Below are positions 1-10,974 of a stretch of DNA of 64,000 nucleotides, piece after piece. The stretch is taken from contig NC_088777.1 in NCBI RefSeq assembly GCF_954871325.1, positions 2,110,509 through 2,174,508 on the forward strand, written 5' to 3'. Under the pieces are notes generated by a model. It searched no databases, was not told the origin of the DNA, and worked only from the letters and a program-made list of their open reading frames with translations. The position numbers and the translations under genes were made by a program. Every line of letters starts with the position of its first letter. The first letter of the stretch is position 1. This stretch comes from Gordionus sp. m RMFG-2023 (Eukaryota; Nematomorpha; Gordioida; Chordodea; Parachordodidae).

Positions 1-1806
1 AAGCAAGCTGTAAATTTATTTTCAAGTATGCACTCGAAAACCCACGTGAGAGCTTGAGGCCGCTCTAATGAATATACGATAACTAGGAGGACTGATGGTT
101 TATTCATTTAAATGTGTGCATTGATACAAGTCAGCTGGTTATACGCCATTTTTTTGGTTTCCCGTAATAAACAAATTTACCTTAAAAAATTTTTGAAAGC
201 TTTTAATTTTTTTTTTGAAACCCAAAATGGCGTGTCGTCCGTCAGCTGATTTGCAATTCAAAGACGCTTCACGACGACTCATCTCAATGGCTAGTGTATA
301 TGAGTTATTACCCTACGTTCACGGTTAGCGTGGGGCGAATCACTGCTACCTATTTTTAACAAAGTGTAATACCTTACCTATGATACCAACCTTAATATTT
401 TAAAATTTTTCAAAAAAAATACATATATATTCTTGTCTATCAAGAAGAAAATCGTCTTAAAAATAAAATAAATTGTTCTATCTACCTCCTATCTTTACAT
501 TTATTTTCTTATAATTTTTTTTTCGTGGGTGAAAAAATAATAATTTTAATATAATAATTTTATATTATAATAAAAATCTATAAATTATAATTTACTTCTT
601 CCGCAGGTAAAGAATGGATGATGACATGAATATGAATGGAATAAATTTGGGATCGAATCTGCAATATTTATTTTATTTTTTTTTTTGGAATAAGAAAAAA
701 AAATCAAAATAAAAATATATATAATTATTATATATTTTTAGATAATTATTTTTCCGAATAAATTTCCTTATTTTATAAAATAAATCAACTTTCTTAATTA
801 AAATCTTATCTATTTTATTATTTTTATTATTAAAAAAATCAAAAATTTTATCTTATAATTCCTAATTAATGGGAGGAAAAAAATTATTTTATAATTTTTA
901 ATTTTTACCAAAAAAAAACACAAAAAATTGTTTTTTATATAAAAAACAGAGATAACTTTTTTTTTAAATAATTTTTATATATGATATTTTAAAACACACA
1001 ATTTTTTTATATATATATAATAAATTTTTATAATAATATTATATTTTAATATTTAAAATAATTAAAATGTTTAACATACCATTCATATTTTAAATAAAAA
1101 TATAAAAGAATTTTTTTATAAAAAAAAAATATTTAAAATTTTTATATGCTTTTATTTTAATAGGAATTAAAATAATTTTTATTTTATTATTTTTATTATT
1201 TTTATAATATATATTAGATAGATAGATAGATAGATAGATAAACATAAACAAAACATAAAATTTATATATTTTTATGAACAGGTAAAAATATATATGGGGG
1301 GGGGGGGGGGGTTGAGGTGTTTTGAAAAATAGCAGGTAAAATATAAAGGTATTTGTTTATCTTTTTAATTTAATTTTATTATATTTTTTTAATATAACTA
1401 TCAAACTTTTTATTTATTTCTTTCTTTCTTTCTATTTTGTTTTTAAAAATTAAAATGTAATATTATTTCAAACTCTATATTAAAATATTGATAAATATAA
1501 TTTTTATATATATTCTAAATTTTTGTTTTTTGAAGCTTTTTCGCGATACAATTTGAGGTAGAATTCTTCACAAAAAATATGAGGACATTAAATTAGAATT
1601 TTATATAAAAAAAATAAATTAAAATTATTACGGTATTTTACGTACGATGGTTTTGTTTTAATAATTAAAGAAGAATTTAATAATATGTGATACATTTGAT
1701 AAAAACCTATTTACAAAAAAAACACAAATAAAATATAAGAATTCAAACTATTTTTTTTTTAGCTGAGTTTCTTATAATTGTTGAAAACGTTTTGAGTTTT
1801 TTTTTC
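1..1806. other. AT-rich non-coding stretch
   Basis: No coding region is visible. The stretch is A/T homopolymer-rich, with a GATA microsatellite at about 1215-1240 and a run of 16 G at 1296-1311. A short GC-richer piece at 220-320 shows no recognisable motif. Confidence 0.7.
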
Positions 1807-1896
1807 TTACTTAATAAGTTTTTTAAATTTGAGGGGAGAAATGTAGATAGAACTATTGGAGTGAAACATATATATATATTTAGTTATCTTTATTAG

Positions 1897-2046
1897 CCTT
1901 ATAACAAATTTATTCGATTTATCTGATGGGAAATGAGGGGACGCTTTGCTTGACATTTGTAGGACTGTCATATATCCGTCAGATCTCGGACTGCCTTCTG
2001 ACGATAGATTTTGTATTTTGTACAATGTTTGGGATGTGATCTGCAT
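1897..2046 (-). CDS. possible orphan exon, unknown product
   Basis: An open minus-strand stretch starts at an ATG (2046) and reads MQITSQTLYKIQNL and onward for about 50 residues before it enters low-complexity AT sequence near 1890. Its base composition is far more balanced than its surroundings, which is why I list it. It has no motif I recognise, no signal peptide and no membrane segment. It could be a single exon of a host gene, a transposon scrap, or chance. Confidence 0.22.
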
Positions 2047-2148
2047 TTAGGTTTCGACTTGTTATTTAAGTTAAATATGGTATAGCGTTAATGTTGGCCT
2101 TAACTTTGATAACAGTTAAGTACTTGCTTCCCCTTTAGAGGTGTCCAT

Positions 2149-2439
2149 ATGGTCGCGATCTATAAGATTGTGTGCTTGGAGTATGCCCATATTCTTAGTC
2201 GTGAAACTTTAGGCAACTCTCGATCGGTAGTTTTAAACGAGATGGCTATAAGGCTGCGACATTCGTTTCTTCGTTACGGAATTAATTTTAATATTATCGT
2301 AAAATCTACCAAAAACTTACAAAATATCTTTTGTTTTAATATCCTAATAACTATCACATATTCTTATCATTTAAAAAAAATATTTATTTGGAAAGGCATG
2401 TATATCTTCAACATCCCAAAGATTAACTGTCTTTTATAA
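2149..2439 (+). CDS. possible orphan exon, unknown product
   Basis: A plus-strand open stretch begins MVAIYKIVCLEYAHI and stays compositionally coding-like for about 48 residues (to about 2290), then becomes AT-rich and hydrophobic. The first part uses mixed codons and contains a string of charged and polar residues (SVVLNEMAIRLRHSFLRYG). I do not recognise the family. The last third looks like intron read-through, so a donor near 2290-2300 would be expected if this is an exon. Confidence 0.22.
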   Translation: MVAIYKIVCLEYAHILSRETLGNSRSVVLNEMAIRLRHSFLRYGINFNIIVKSTKNLQNIFCFNILITITYSYHLKKIFIWKGMYIFNIPKINCLL

Positions 2440-3942
2440 TCATTGTTCTAGAATAATGATTTTTTAAGAGAAAAAAACCACCAGGATCTTTGAAAAAAAC
2501 TACTTTGATGAAAACTCCTTTATAAAAGTATGTTTTTTAATCATCGATAAGCGGATTTTTATTTTAGCAGTGTTCTGCTAGAAAATATATATCCAAAGTT
2601 CCTTCTAAAGAAAATATAATCCATAGTTGGTTGGGTTTCCTTGAAATTCTAAGCTAATTTTACAATTTATTTAAATCTTAATAATATCATTTAACATCTA
2701 ATATATCTATTGTAATGTAATGAAGATAAACCAAGTATGTTTTATTAATTGTAAAAAAATAAAATAGGAAACATTAGCAATAATCACCCTTCCCATCTTA
2801 TGTATTCTTATTATATTTATAGTATATAATCATGGAATGGATATTTTACCGATTTTATTTTTTTAACCATATATAACATTAAAAACCTTTTTAATTCCTA
2901 TTCCTTCAATCCTTACTAATTATTTTATATTATATATTATATAAATATGATAATTATTCATTACATTACATTATATTTATGTGTATAATAATAATAATCC
3001 TACTATATAAAAACCTAAACCAAAAATTAAATTTTTTTTTTTTTATAACCATTTTTGTTATTAAAAATTAAATTGAAAATAATATTTAAAAAAAAGGAAA
3101 ATTTATCAAGCCTTCTAATTCTACAACAAATCAATTTTCATATACATTTACAATATGTTAGCACACCTGCCATTTATTATATTTTTTTTTTCCATCAAAA
3201 TCCATTTTTTTTTGTGCCCAGTAGAAATTATTTTATTATATAATGTATTAAATTTTAAAAAACCTTAAAATAATAATGATCATACATAATAGTAATAATA
3301 ATAATCCTCCTTCCTCCCAACCCCCACCCCCACCCCATCTCAAGATTAAGATTTATTTAGTCAATAAATATTGTATGTATATATGTGAATTTAAATTATT
3401 AATAATAAATATTGATTGGTTTTTGTATAGGTAATAGTTTGTATGTGTATACTCTCACTCATTCAGTAAAGTAAGTAACTAAGCTTAGGTTAATTATAAT
3501 ATAGTTCATCGGAGTTATCACATAAATTATGATAAATATAAAAATTGAAAACTTCCGCAAACGCATTTAAAAAACGTCGCGCGATAAATTTATGCACCCT
3601 CTCTAAGGCGTATCACTAATTTATTCCATTATTTTTAATGGTTATTTTATTTTAATTTTTTTTTTTTTAAACGCAATACATGACAAGTCTATTATTTTTT
3701 CGATTTTAATTTTATTACCTGATTAATTAATAATTGATTAGCTTATATATATATATAAAATGATAGGATGATACATTGACAATCTTTGCTCGAAGTGTGA
3801 GAATATTTAAATCTAAGACCTGCCCTCTAATAGCTGGGGTTATAGCTTATCCCGATTTTGAGGGGTTTTTATAAAAAAAAGAAAGGGTTATACAAAAAAA
3901 AACCCGGCGATCTTTTTAACGAATGACAAGTAGGGCCAAATT
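2440..3942. other. AT-rich non-coding stretch
   Basis: I see nothing but low-complexity AT sequence, a C-rich run near 3318-3337 and short runs of A or T. Open stretches here are artefacts of TTT/AAA codons. Confidence 0.6.
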
Positions 3943-4167
3943 TCATTGTTCGATTAGGAACCGGTTTCTGTTTAAAAATCGCCGACGTACATTTGCTTTT
4001 TCGGGCTGGGGCCTGAAGATATCGATGCGGGTACGGGTTCTCTGATTTAAATTAGTATTTCCGGAAGCCAAAGAAACCGGAAGTTGTATTGGACGTGTGT
4101 AAGAGGCGTGGACCAAAACCAAAGTCAAGATATAGGAGCTTACCTGAAGGTGATTTTGTCGATTCAT
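3943..4167 (-). CDS. possible small secreted basic peptide, unknown
   Basis: A 74-codon minus-strand ORF begins at the ATG at 4167. Residues 9-21 (VSSYILTLVLVHA) form a hydrophobic core like a signal peptide, followed by a basic tail rich in Arg and Asn (for example RTRTRIDIF, NVRRRFLNRNRF). Composition is balanced, unlike the flanks. A strong splice-donor look-alike (CAG followed by GTAAGC) lies after codon 8, so the ATG part could instead be a short first exon. No family is recognised. It may be a secreted peptide, an exon, or a chance ORF inside a GC-richer repeat. Confidence 0.28.
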   Translation of the reverse strand: MNRQNHLQVSSYILTLVLVHASYTRPIQLPVSLASGNTNLNQRTRTRIDIFRPQPEKANVRRRFLNRNRFLIEQ

Positions 4168-4265
4168 TGTTAATCAAGATGGAAAAAAAAGGCACAAAAT
4201 GAGTTCAATCTAATCGGCCAAACTGTCCCTTCTGCATATCCCATGCTAGCTTTATCACAATTACA

Positions 4266-4469
4266 TTATGTATTGTTCAATTTGTCAAATGAATTTTCGT
4301 GACAATTCCCTAGCAACAATGGATAACCAGTTTCCTGTTTGAGCTGAGATACTGCATGGATCAGGATACTGTTAGTTCCTCCTATCCCTAATTTCCATTT
4401 TAAAATGACATTCAATTTTCCTTTTTTAAAATTACGCAGAATTATATCGTTGCCTGCTTTGCAAGTCAA
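4266..4469 (-). CDS. possible orphan exon, unknown product
   Basis: A minus-strand open stretch reads CKAGNDIILRNFKKG and continues to a stop at 4266, about 65 codons. Its base composition is more balanced than its neighbours and the predicted peptide is mixed hydrophilic. I recognise no motif. It lies 100 bp from the candidate peptide ORF at 3943-4167 on the same strand, so the two might be exons of one gene, but nothing in the sequence proves it. Confidence 0.2.
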   Translation of the reverse strand: MTCKAGNDIILRNFKKGKLNVILKWKLGIGGTNSILIHAVSQLKQETGYPLLLGNCHENSFDKLNNT

Positions 4470-4675
4470 AAAAAAAAAAATCTCTCTCGATATTTAAATT
4501 TTATACAGCGGTCGTTTAGGGTGGGGGGGGGGGGGGAGGCGCGAATCCTGGGTAAAATAAACTGGACCGAAGATGGCGGAATCAAAAAATTAAAAATTAT
4601 CTCGAAAATCTAAGTGGAGAAAAATATTTTTTAGGTATATAACTAATTCTTGGTCAATTTAAATTGCATATTTTT

Positions 4676-4778
4676 ATCGGAGACCTGCGGAGGTGCCATT
4701 TGCACGGTCCGGCCCGACCCGGTTTTTTACGACCGACAAATCCGGGCCGGCTAAGAGCCGGGTTTGCGGATCTCCGAT
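4676..4778. mobile_element. GC-rich MITE (ATCGGAGA termini)
   Basis: A 103-bp GC-rich island in AT-rich DNA opens with ATCGGAGACCTGCGGAGG and closes with CGGATCTCCGAT, giving inverted ends. The interior is made of CCGGCCCG/CGGGCCGG repeats. The same design recurs near 6180-6320, 26700-26770, 50440-50610 and 55858-56120, so this is a dispersed non-autonomous family. No coding sequence. Confidence 0.55.
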
Positions 4779-6332
4779 TTTTTATATCGGAATAAGATAA
4801 ATGTTTTAAAAAAAAACAAATATATTTTGCTAAACCTGTAACCTTTAATTATACTTTCTCCATCTTTTCGACGTGGCATACGGGACGGAAACAACAAATT
4901 GCGATTTTAAGGATTCATATCAGTTATATTGTTGTAATACGCGTACGGGTACGATATAAAACATTTGCGATAACGGCGATTCGCTTTCCTTTTTACCGTA
5001 GAAAAGAAAAAAAAAGCAACTTAGAAAACTTACGAAGTATTCCGGGAACTTATTTAGAAAATGCGAGGTATACATAAATTAGATATACTAGATGCCCACA
5101 AGGAATATACACTGATCTTGCAAAAAAGGAGTTATCAATGGCTGTAAAAAAAAATGTTCTTGATGGTATGTTTTAATTTCTGCATTTATCTAGGGCCACA
5201 TCTGTGGTATCCAGGAGTGCATTTATCAACTTTCCCAATCCACTCATCGTTAAATTCAAGTCGGAGGGCAAGAAAATATTGCGACACTTTACTATTTAGC
5301 CGATTTTGTTTGTATGATTAATGGAATGGATTCTACCAGATGTGGATAGTGTCAAGGATTAATATAATATATACCCAAAATCTATTTCTTAGACGTTAGA
5401 AAAAAAAAATTTTTTTTTAAAACTTATTTTGACAAATCCTATATCAATGGATATGATAGACAAGGCCGCAACTCACAAAGACATATTAAACCTCTTTCCA
5501 TCCATCCACATAGAATTTTTTTGAAAGTAAGTAACTTTGATTTAACTTAGACCCTTACCAATAACTTTTGCGAGTGTTGGAATGATAGATTGCACCATAT
5601 TAGGTCACCCACATTTGCATATATTGAAGGTATTATTAAAATCGGCCAATAACTTTCTATAGACATGACAAACTGGTCAATATAAACTATACTAAAGAAA
5701 AAAATCCAGGGTGATGTTAGAAAGCAAACTTCTTCTAAAAATAAATCTTGTGGGAATTATTCCTGAATTTTTACTCGCTAGAGGGCAACAATTACGCTCG
5801 GAAATTATTTTGAGAGTAATTTTTTATATTGTGATTTGTATGTTTTATAATAAAAGCTTGATTTCAATTTTTTTAGAATAATTTTAGAATTTATTAGTCG
5901 AAATAAAATTATGATTTGTTTTTTTAAAATTTCCTAGAAACACGCATAATATTTATGGAACAATAAATATACCTTATAATGACAAATTTTTTATCGGTAT
6001 TTAATTTTCTAAAAGAAAAAAATAAAAAAATGAAAATTTTAATCTATCTTAGAAATCGAAATTCCTGAGTCTCCGCAAAATTTTAGATTTTTCTTTCTTC
6101 TTCCACGGTTTTAAATCAAGCTAAATATAGTTTATAAACGAAGAATATTTAAAGATTCACAAATTAATAACGATTGTTTAACTGATTTTAGCGCACTCTC
6201 AAGCGATATGCCCTAGAAATTAGAGACCCGAAGAAGCATTTTTTACGGGTATAGCTCACCCGAGGCCCAATTTTCTATTTGTTTGGATCGAGGCCCGGCC
6301 CATGATCCGCCGCCACCCGAAAAATTATAACC
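4779..6332. other. non-coding stretch with degraded repeat pieces
   Basis: No supported gene. GC-richer pieces at about 4860-5000 and 5180-5300 hold no recognisable domain. The end (about 6180-6320) contains a CCCGAGGCCC / GAGGCCCGGCCC island that looks like a decayed member of the GC-rich MITE family. Confidence 0.4.
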
Positions 6333-6587
6333 ATGGGTCACGAGCCCTGCATATATTTTATTCATGATGCTACCGCCAAAGTAGACCGAGTTTATGGTCT
6401 TCTCCAACCCTCGGGGACTCTAATAAAAAAAAATATTCAACCAAAAAAGGTAATCTTGCTCGGTCGCACCATTGTTTGGCCTAAATTGTTAGAGTTGCGT
6501 AAATGGCTAAAACGCATTCACCAAAAAAGGTCATTCAAAATGTCTCTCAAAAAACACTTTGAACACTTTTTTGATAGATCCCGCTAA
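6333..6587 (+). CDS. open reading frame, unknown, weak
   Basis: An 84-codon ORF starts at an ATG just inside the right edge of the GC-rich repeat. It is Lys-rich and contains two copies of a short CACCAAAAAAGGT-like sequence. No domain, signal peptide or membrane segment is seen. The start overlapping a repeat argues that it is probably not a host gene. Confidence 0.13.
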   Translation: MGHEPCIYFIHDATAKVDRVYGLLQPSGTLIKKNIQPKKVILLGRTIVWPKLLELRKWLKRIHQKRSFKMSLKKHFEHFFDRSR

Positions 6588-7134
6588 TGGTTTTTAAGAT
6601 TGAAAAAATAATTTTCCAGATTCGTATCGGAAGTATAAGGATCCACTGATTATTGGATCTATGGACTTCTGAGTTTACCTTTGGAATCATATTTTCTAAA
6701 ACGGCAATAAACTATATTGTAAATCAGTGTCGTTAAGCGCCTAACTCAATATTGTTAGCCAGAAAAAATATTGCCTAATCTTCCAGAAGCTTCGAGATTT
6801 CGATAATAAATGTCTTAGTCCTTTGTTCCTTCTTTGAGCAAAATAGCAAAATCTTCAGTATACTTGAGTATATAAAATTTTTCTGAACGGCCTTTTAATA
6901 ACATTAATTGTAAAAAAATAAAATAGTCATTAATTTTCCCAAAATTTATTTTTTAAAACGAATTTTAAATAACAAAATTAAAAAGGAAAAAAATTATATA
7001 TATATAAAATTTATTTATTTTTTATAATTTTTTTTTAGAAATCTCTTTTATTAGTCATAAATAATTTTGTTTAAATATTTATATAACCAAATTTTTTTTA
7101 GGTCGAATTTTCTGAATATTTTAAAAAATTAAGC

Positions 7135-7174
7135 TTTCTTTCTTTCTTTCTTTCGTTCTTTCTTTCTTTCTTTC
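7135..7174. repeat. TTTC microsatellite
   Basis: About ten TTTC tetramers with one interruption (TTTCG). Confidence 0.85.
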
Positions 7175-7258
7175 AACAATTAAAAGCTTCAAGTGTTTCG
7201 ACATCACTGACAACATCAGTGAAACTTCAAATAGATAACTTAAACATATTTTTTAGAA

Positions 7259-8060
7259 AATTTAATTTCCCATTTGATATTGATTATCATGTATTTTTTT
7301 TCCCTAGAATATGTGAGATTGAGATATCGTATGTCTAAAATTGGAGTACCTCCACACGACATTTTCAAAATTTTTGAGTTGGAAGGTGAATAATAATTTA
7401 TTTATTCCCCAATATCTATATATATATATATAAATAAAAACTAGATTTTAAAAAAAAAATTAATTTTTTTGCTCAAAGTTATAGCTCTGTCAAAATTGAT
7501 CAATAAGCTTTTCTCCTATGTTTTATTTTAAAACTTTAATGTTGATTTTTCTCATTTTTTAAACAAAATTTAATCTCCAATTGATATTGATTATCATGTT
7601 TTATTTTCCCCTTATGAAATGTGAGATTGAGATATAATATAATTTACATCAATATGATAATTCGTCGACCTAGAATTTGGAGTGTTCCACTTGCGTAAAA
7701 ATCAACATTAAGGTATAAAATCAAATATAGAAAAGCCTATTGAATTAAATTAATTTTGACATAGCTCTATAACTTTGGGCAAAAAAATTAATATATTTTT
7801 TAAATCTAGTTTTTAATTTTTATAGATATATTGGGAATAAATTAAGTTATTATCCAGAGTTGTTAAAAGATAATTTTTAAATGGATCTAGATATAAATAA
7901 ATCGTCTAAAATAATATCTAGATACAGATACCACATTTTTATATCTAGATACTTGTATCTAGATCCTTTAACAACTCTGTTATTATCCACTTCTAATAAC
8001 TCAAAAAATTTTGAAAATGTCGAAGTGGATCATTCCAATTCTAGACCGACTAATTATTGT
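7259..8060. mobile_element. fold-back element interrupted by a younger MITE
   Basis: The sequence at about 7310-7560 (key words GACATTTTCAAAA, GAGTTGGAAG, CCCCAATATC) reappears inverted at about 7690-8050, forming arms of about 250 bp. A direct partial copy of the left edge (TTGATATTGATTATCATG) occurs at 7277 and again near 7580. The right arm is split by the hAT-type MITE at 7855-7979, so the fold-back is older than that insertion. No coding capacity. Confidence 0.65.
7855..7979. mobile_element. hAT-type MITE with perfect 8-bp TSD
   Basis: A 125-bp element begins CAGAGTTGTTAAAAG and ends CTTTAACAACTCTG. It is flanked on both sides by TTATTATC (7847-7854 and 7980-7987), an exact 8-bp target duplication typical of hAT elements. 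The interior consists of repeated ATCTAGATA words. Relatives lie at 8363-8479, 47477-47570 and 53224-53345. Confidence 0.85.
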
Positions 8061-8362
8061 ATTATACTAATAGGGAAGAGTTCAATATGATTTAAGATTT
8101 CTATACTAATGAGGATCTTAGTTTTCTAATATAAAAAAAATAACTTGACTCTGTTCCTTAGCACTATCTTAAAACGGGTTTTCTTTCGATACTTAAATAT
8201 TTATGGGGGATGATAGGATAATTATTTCATTATTTAAGCCTATCCGGGAAATGCTATTTATCGACACACAAAAGAAAAAATCATGGAAATACTTAGTGGA
8301 GCAAACTACGGATAAAATCCCAAGGCCCAAAAGCGGTTGTCGATTTATTATATACCCGAATA

Positions 8363-8479
8363 CAGAGTTGTTAAAAGTATCTAGATCCTGTATCTAGTTA
8401 TGGTATCTGTATCTAGATATTATTCTATACGATGTATCTGTATCTAGATCCATTTTAAAAGTATCTTTTAACAACTCTG
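8363..8479. mobile_element. hAT-type MITE, same family
   Basis: Inverted ends CAGAGTTGTTAAAAG and CTTTTAACAACTCTG enclose ATCTAGATA repeats. The flanks (CCCGAATA and TAATCTCC) do not match, so no target duplication survives. Confidence 0.75.
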
Positions 8480-10030
8480 TAATCTCCTACAGCATCGAAG
8501 CTTACGTAAAAAGAAAAGAAGGAATGATAATATAAACTTATTTTGAACACGATTTAAGAACTAAGCATCACCAGAGATGTTGATCGAACAATATTGTGCA
8601 GGGGCATGAAACCATTATTAGTTTGAGGCTGTGTAAGAACAAAACAAGTGGCATTTTTCTTTATTACTTTTGTTCAAGCTTCAATTAAAACAATTATTTT
8701 TTTTAAATCCGCTGATTACGAATATCAACCACTCAATTATAAGCCTGTAAAATCACAAATTTTTTTCAACACTGAATAATAATTTCTAATATGCAATCCC
8801 CAAATCACCCTTTTTGATATTCTTTCTTAAATCAAAATGTGCAATCGGAAATATTTAACCTTCTTTGATATTATAACAATTATAACTATTTTTGGAGTTA
8901 TTCTTTGGCGCGTTGCTTACAAAATGTCTTATGTTTGTTTTATTTTCCATTATTTATAAAAAAATAGTTTTTTTTTACAACACATAATAAGTTGTGCGAA
9001 TTTGAATGATAATTTAAGGGGGTTCGAAAGATTTCTATTAAAAAAAAAATAATATAAGATATTGAAAGAAAACCCGTCCTAAGGTTGAATGATCGGCAGA
9101 TGATCTCTCTGCACGGTAACTAAACTAATAAATAGCTACTACTATATATATATAGTCCGTCCATCAACCCTATTCTAACAGACAGAGTACGTAGTGGTAG
9201 GGCCTCCTTCTACAGAATAAAACGGGTAGAAAATCCCGTATGGGGTCTATGTGTTGTAGTTACCATTAATAATTTCGAAGAGAGCGAAGTGACTATATTC
9301 ATTACGTTTAAAAAATAAGTAAATAAATTTCTCTAATTGTATCTGAAAGAATTCATGTTTCATCTTTTCGGTTTCTTCCATATGTTCAACAATGGAACAT
9401 TTTTTTTTATTATTCAATTTTTGACACTTATGTATTCAATGATAAATGCGTGATGAACGCTTTACCACTTCCGGAGAGGGGATAAAATTTCGATTCATGC
9501 AATTTCTGGCGTGATAAGATTGCGATTACATAGGGTAATTTTAAATACATTATATGTACACCCGAATAAGTTAAAATGAGTGTAATAATATAGGGTAATT
9601 TTAAATATATGTACACTCTAATACTTTAAAATGATTGTAATTGTGGTAAAAGTGTAGGGTAAATATTTGTGGAAAAATTGATATAATATAGGATAATTGT
9701 TGTTTTTGGATATATATTATTATTATAAATAAAAATAGGAGTAAAAATCGGGAATATTATTATAACGATATATATGTATATATAGACTGTTAATGATAAA
9801 AATTATTATGAAAAATTAATAAAAGTTTAGGTTTGATTTTGTAGATCGGAAAGAAAAAAACATTTACAAAAGGGAAAAAATTATTGTTGTTGAAAAAAAG
9901 AAAAAATATTTTGGTCGAGTAAAAAAAAATTAATTAAAGTTTTTTTAGGTAACCCGACTTAAAAGTGTGATAACCGAAATATAAAAGTGTGGTGGCCAGA
10001 AACTCGCGACCTTCGCCTTATCAGCATACA
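8480..10030. other. non-coding stretch with a short tandem duplication
   Basis: No gene seen. At about 9530-9665 a roughly 60-bp unit containing TAGGGTAATTTTAAATA and TGTACAC is repeated a little over twice. The minus-strand open stretch at 9428-9616 is just this repeat read through. Confidence 0.5.
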
Positions 10031-10740
10031 TTAGGATACCCGAGTGTTTCGGACGTTATTCGGTTTAGGTTACCCGAGTGTTTCGGAAGTTATTCGGTTT
10101 AGGTTACCCGAGTGTTTCGGAAGTTATTCGGTTTAGGTTACCCGAGTGTTTCGGAAGTTATTCGGTTTAGGTTACCCGAGTGTTTCGGAAGTTATTCGGT
10201 TTAGGTTACCCGAGTGTTTCGGACGTTATTCGGTTTAGGTTACCCGAGTGTTTCGGAAGTTATTCGGTTTAGGTTACCCGAGTGTTTCGGAAGTTATTCG
10301 GTTTAGGTTACCCGAGTGTTTCGGAAGTTATTCGGTTTAGGTTACCCGAGTGTTTCGGAAGTTATTCGGTTTAGGTTACCCGAGTGTTTCGGACGTTATT
10401 CGGTTTAGGTTACCCGAGTGTTTCGGAAGTTATTCGGTTTAGGTTACCCGAGTGTTTCGGAAGTTATTCGGTTTAGGTTACCCGAGTGTTTCGGAAGTTA
10501 TTAGGTTTTTAGAGTATCCGAGTGTTTCGTAATTTATTCGGTTTAGGTTACCCGAGTGTTTCTGACGTTATTAGGTTTTTAGAGTATCCGAGTGTTTCGT
10601 AATTTATTCGGTTTAGGTTACCCGAGTGTTTCGGAAGTTATTCGATTTAGGTTACCAGAGTGTTTCGGAAGTTATTAGGTTTAGGGTACCCGAGTGTTTT
10701 GTACGTTATTAGGTTAAGGGTACCCGAGTATGGCGGACGT
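10031..10740. repeat. 34-bp tandem array with 170-bp higher-order pattern
   Basis: About 20 units of a 34-bp monomer containing TTACCCGAGTGTTTCGGA and TTATTCGGTTTAGG. Monomers with the variant GGACG instead of GGAAG occur at 10041, 10211 and 10381, exactly 170 bp (five monomers) apart, so a five-unit block was itself duplicated. The last six or seven units are diverged (GAGTATCCGAGTG, GTACGTTATTAGG). The array lies directly upstream of the gypsy fossil and may be its 5-prime untranslated region; that link is inference. Confidence 0.9.
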
Positions 10741-10974
10741 TTAAACTGTTATTACATTGTTTCACAAAGGTATAATATGCGGTAGTTCAGCCCAAATTTT
10801 TGCGAATATAAGTCTGATAGAAATTCGCTCAAATTTTTGCTAAATAGGCCAGTTACACGGAATCGCTGCCCAAATTTTTACGATTACGTTACTTATAATA
10901 TCTTACTTTGTTGACATTGCAAAATAACCAAGATTTTTATTTTGAAATTAATCATAAATTTTTTTTAGCTGGAA
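10741..10974. repeat. short degenerate repeat, three copies
   Basis: CCCAAATTTTTGCGA-type words recur near 10791, 10829 and 10869, about 40 bp apart, between the tandem array and the first gag-like codons. Confidence 0.4.

Noticed and set aside
9060-9260. Possible hairpin RNA in a GC-richer patch
   Set aside because: No stable long stem could be drawn by eye and nothing matches a known RNA family.
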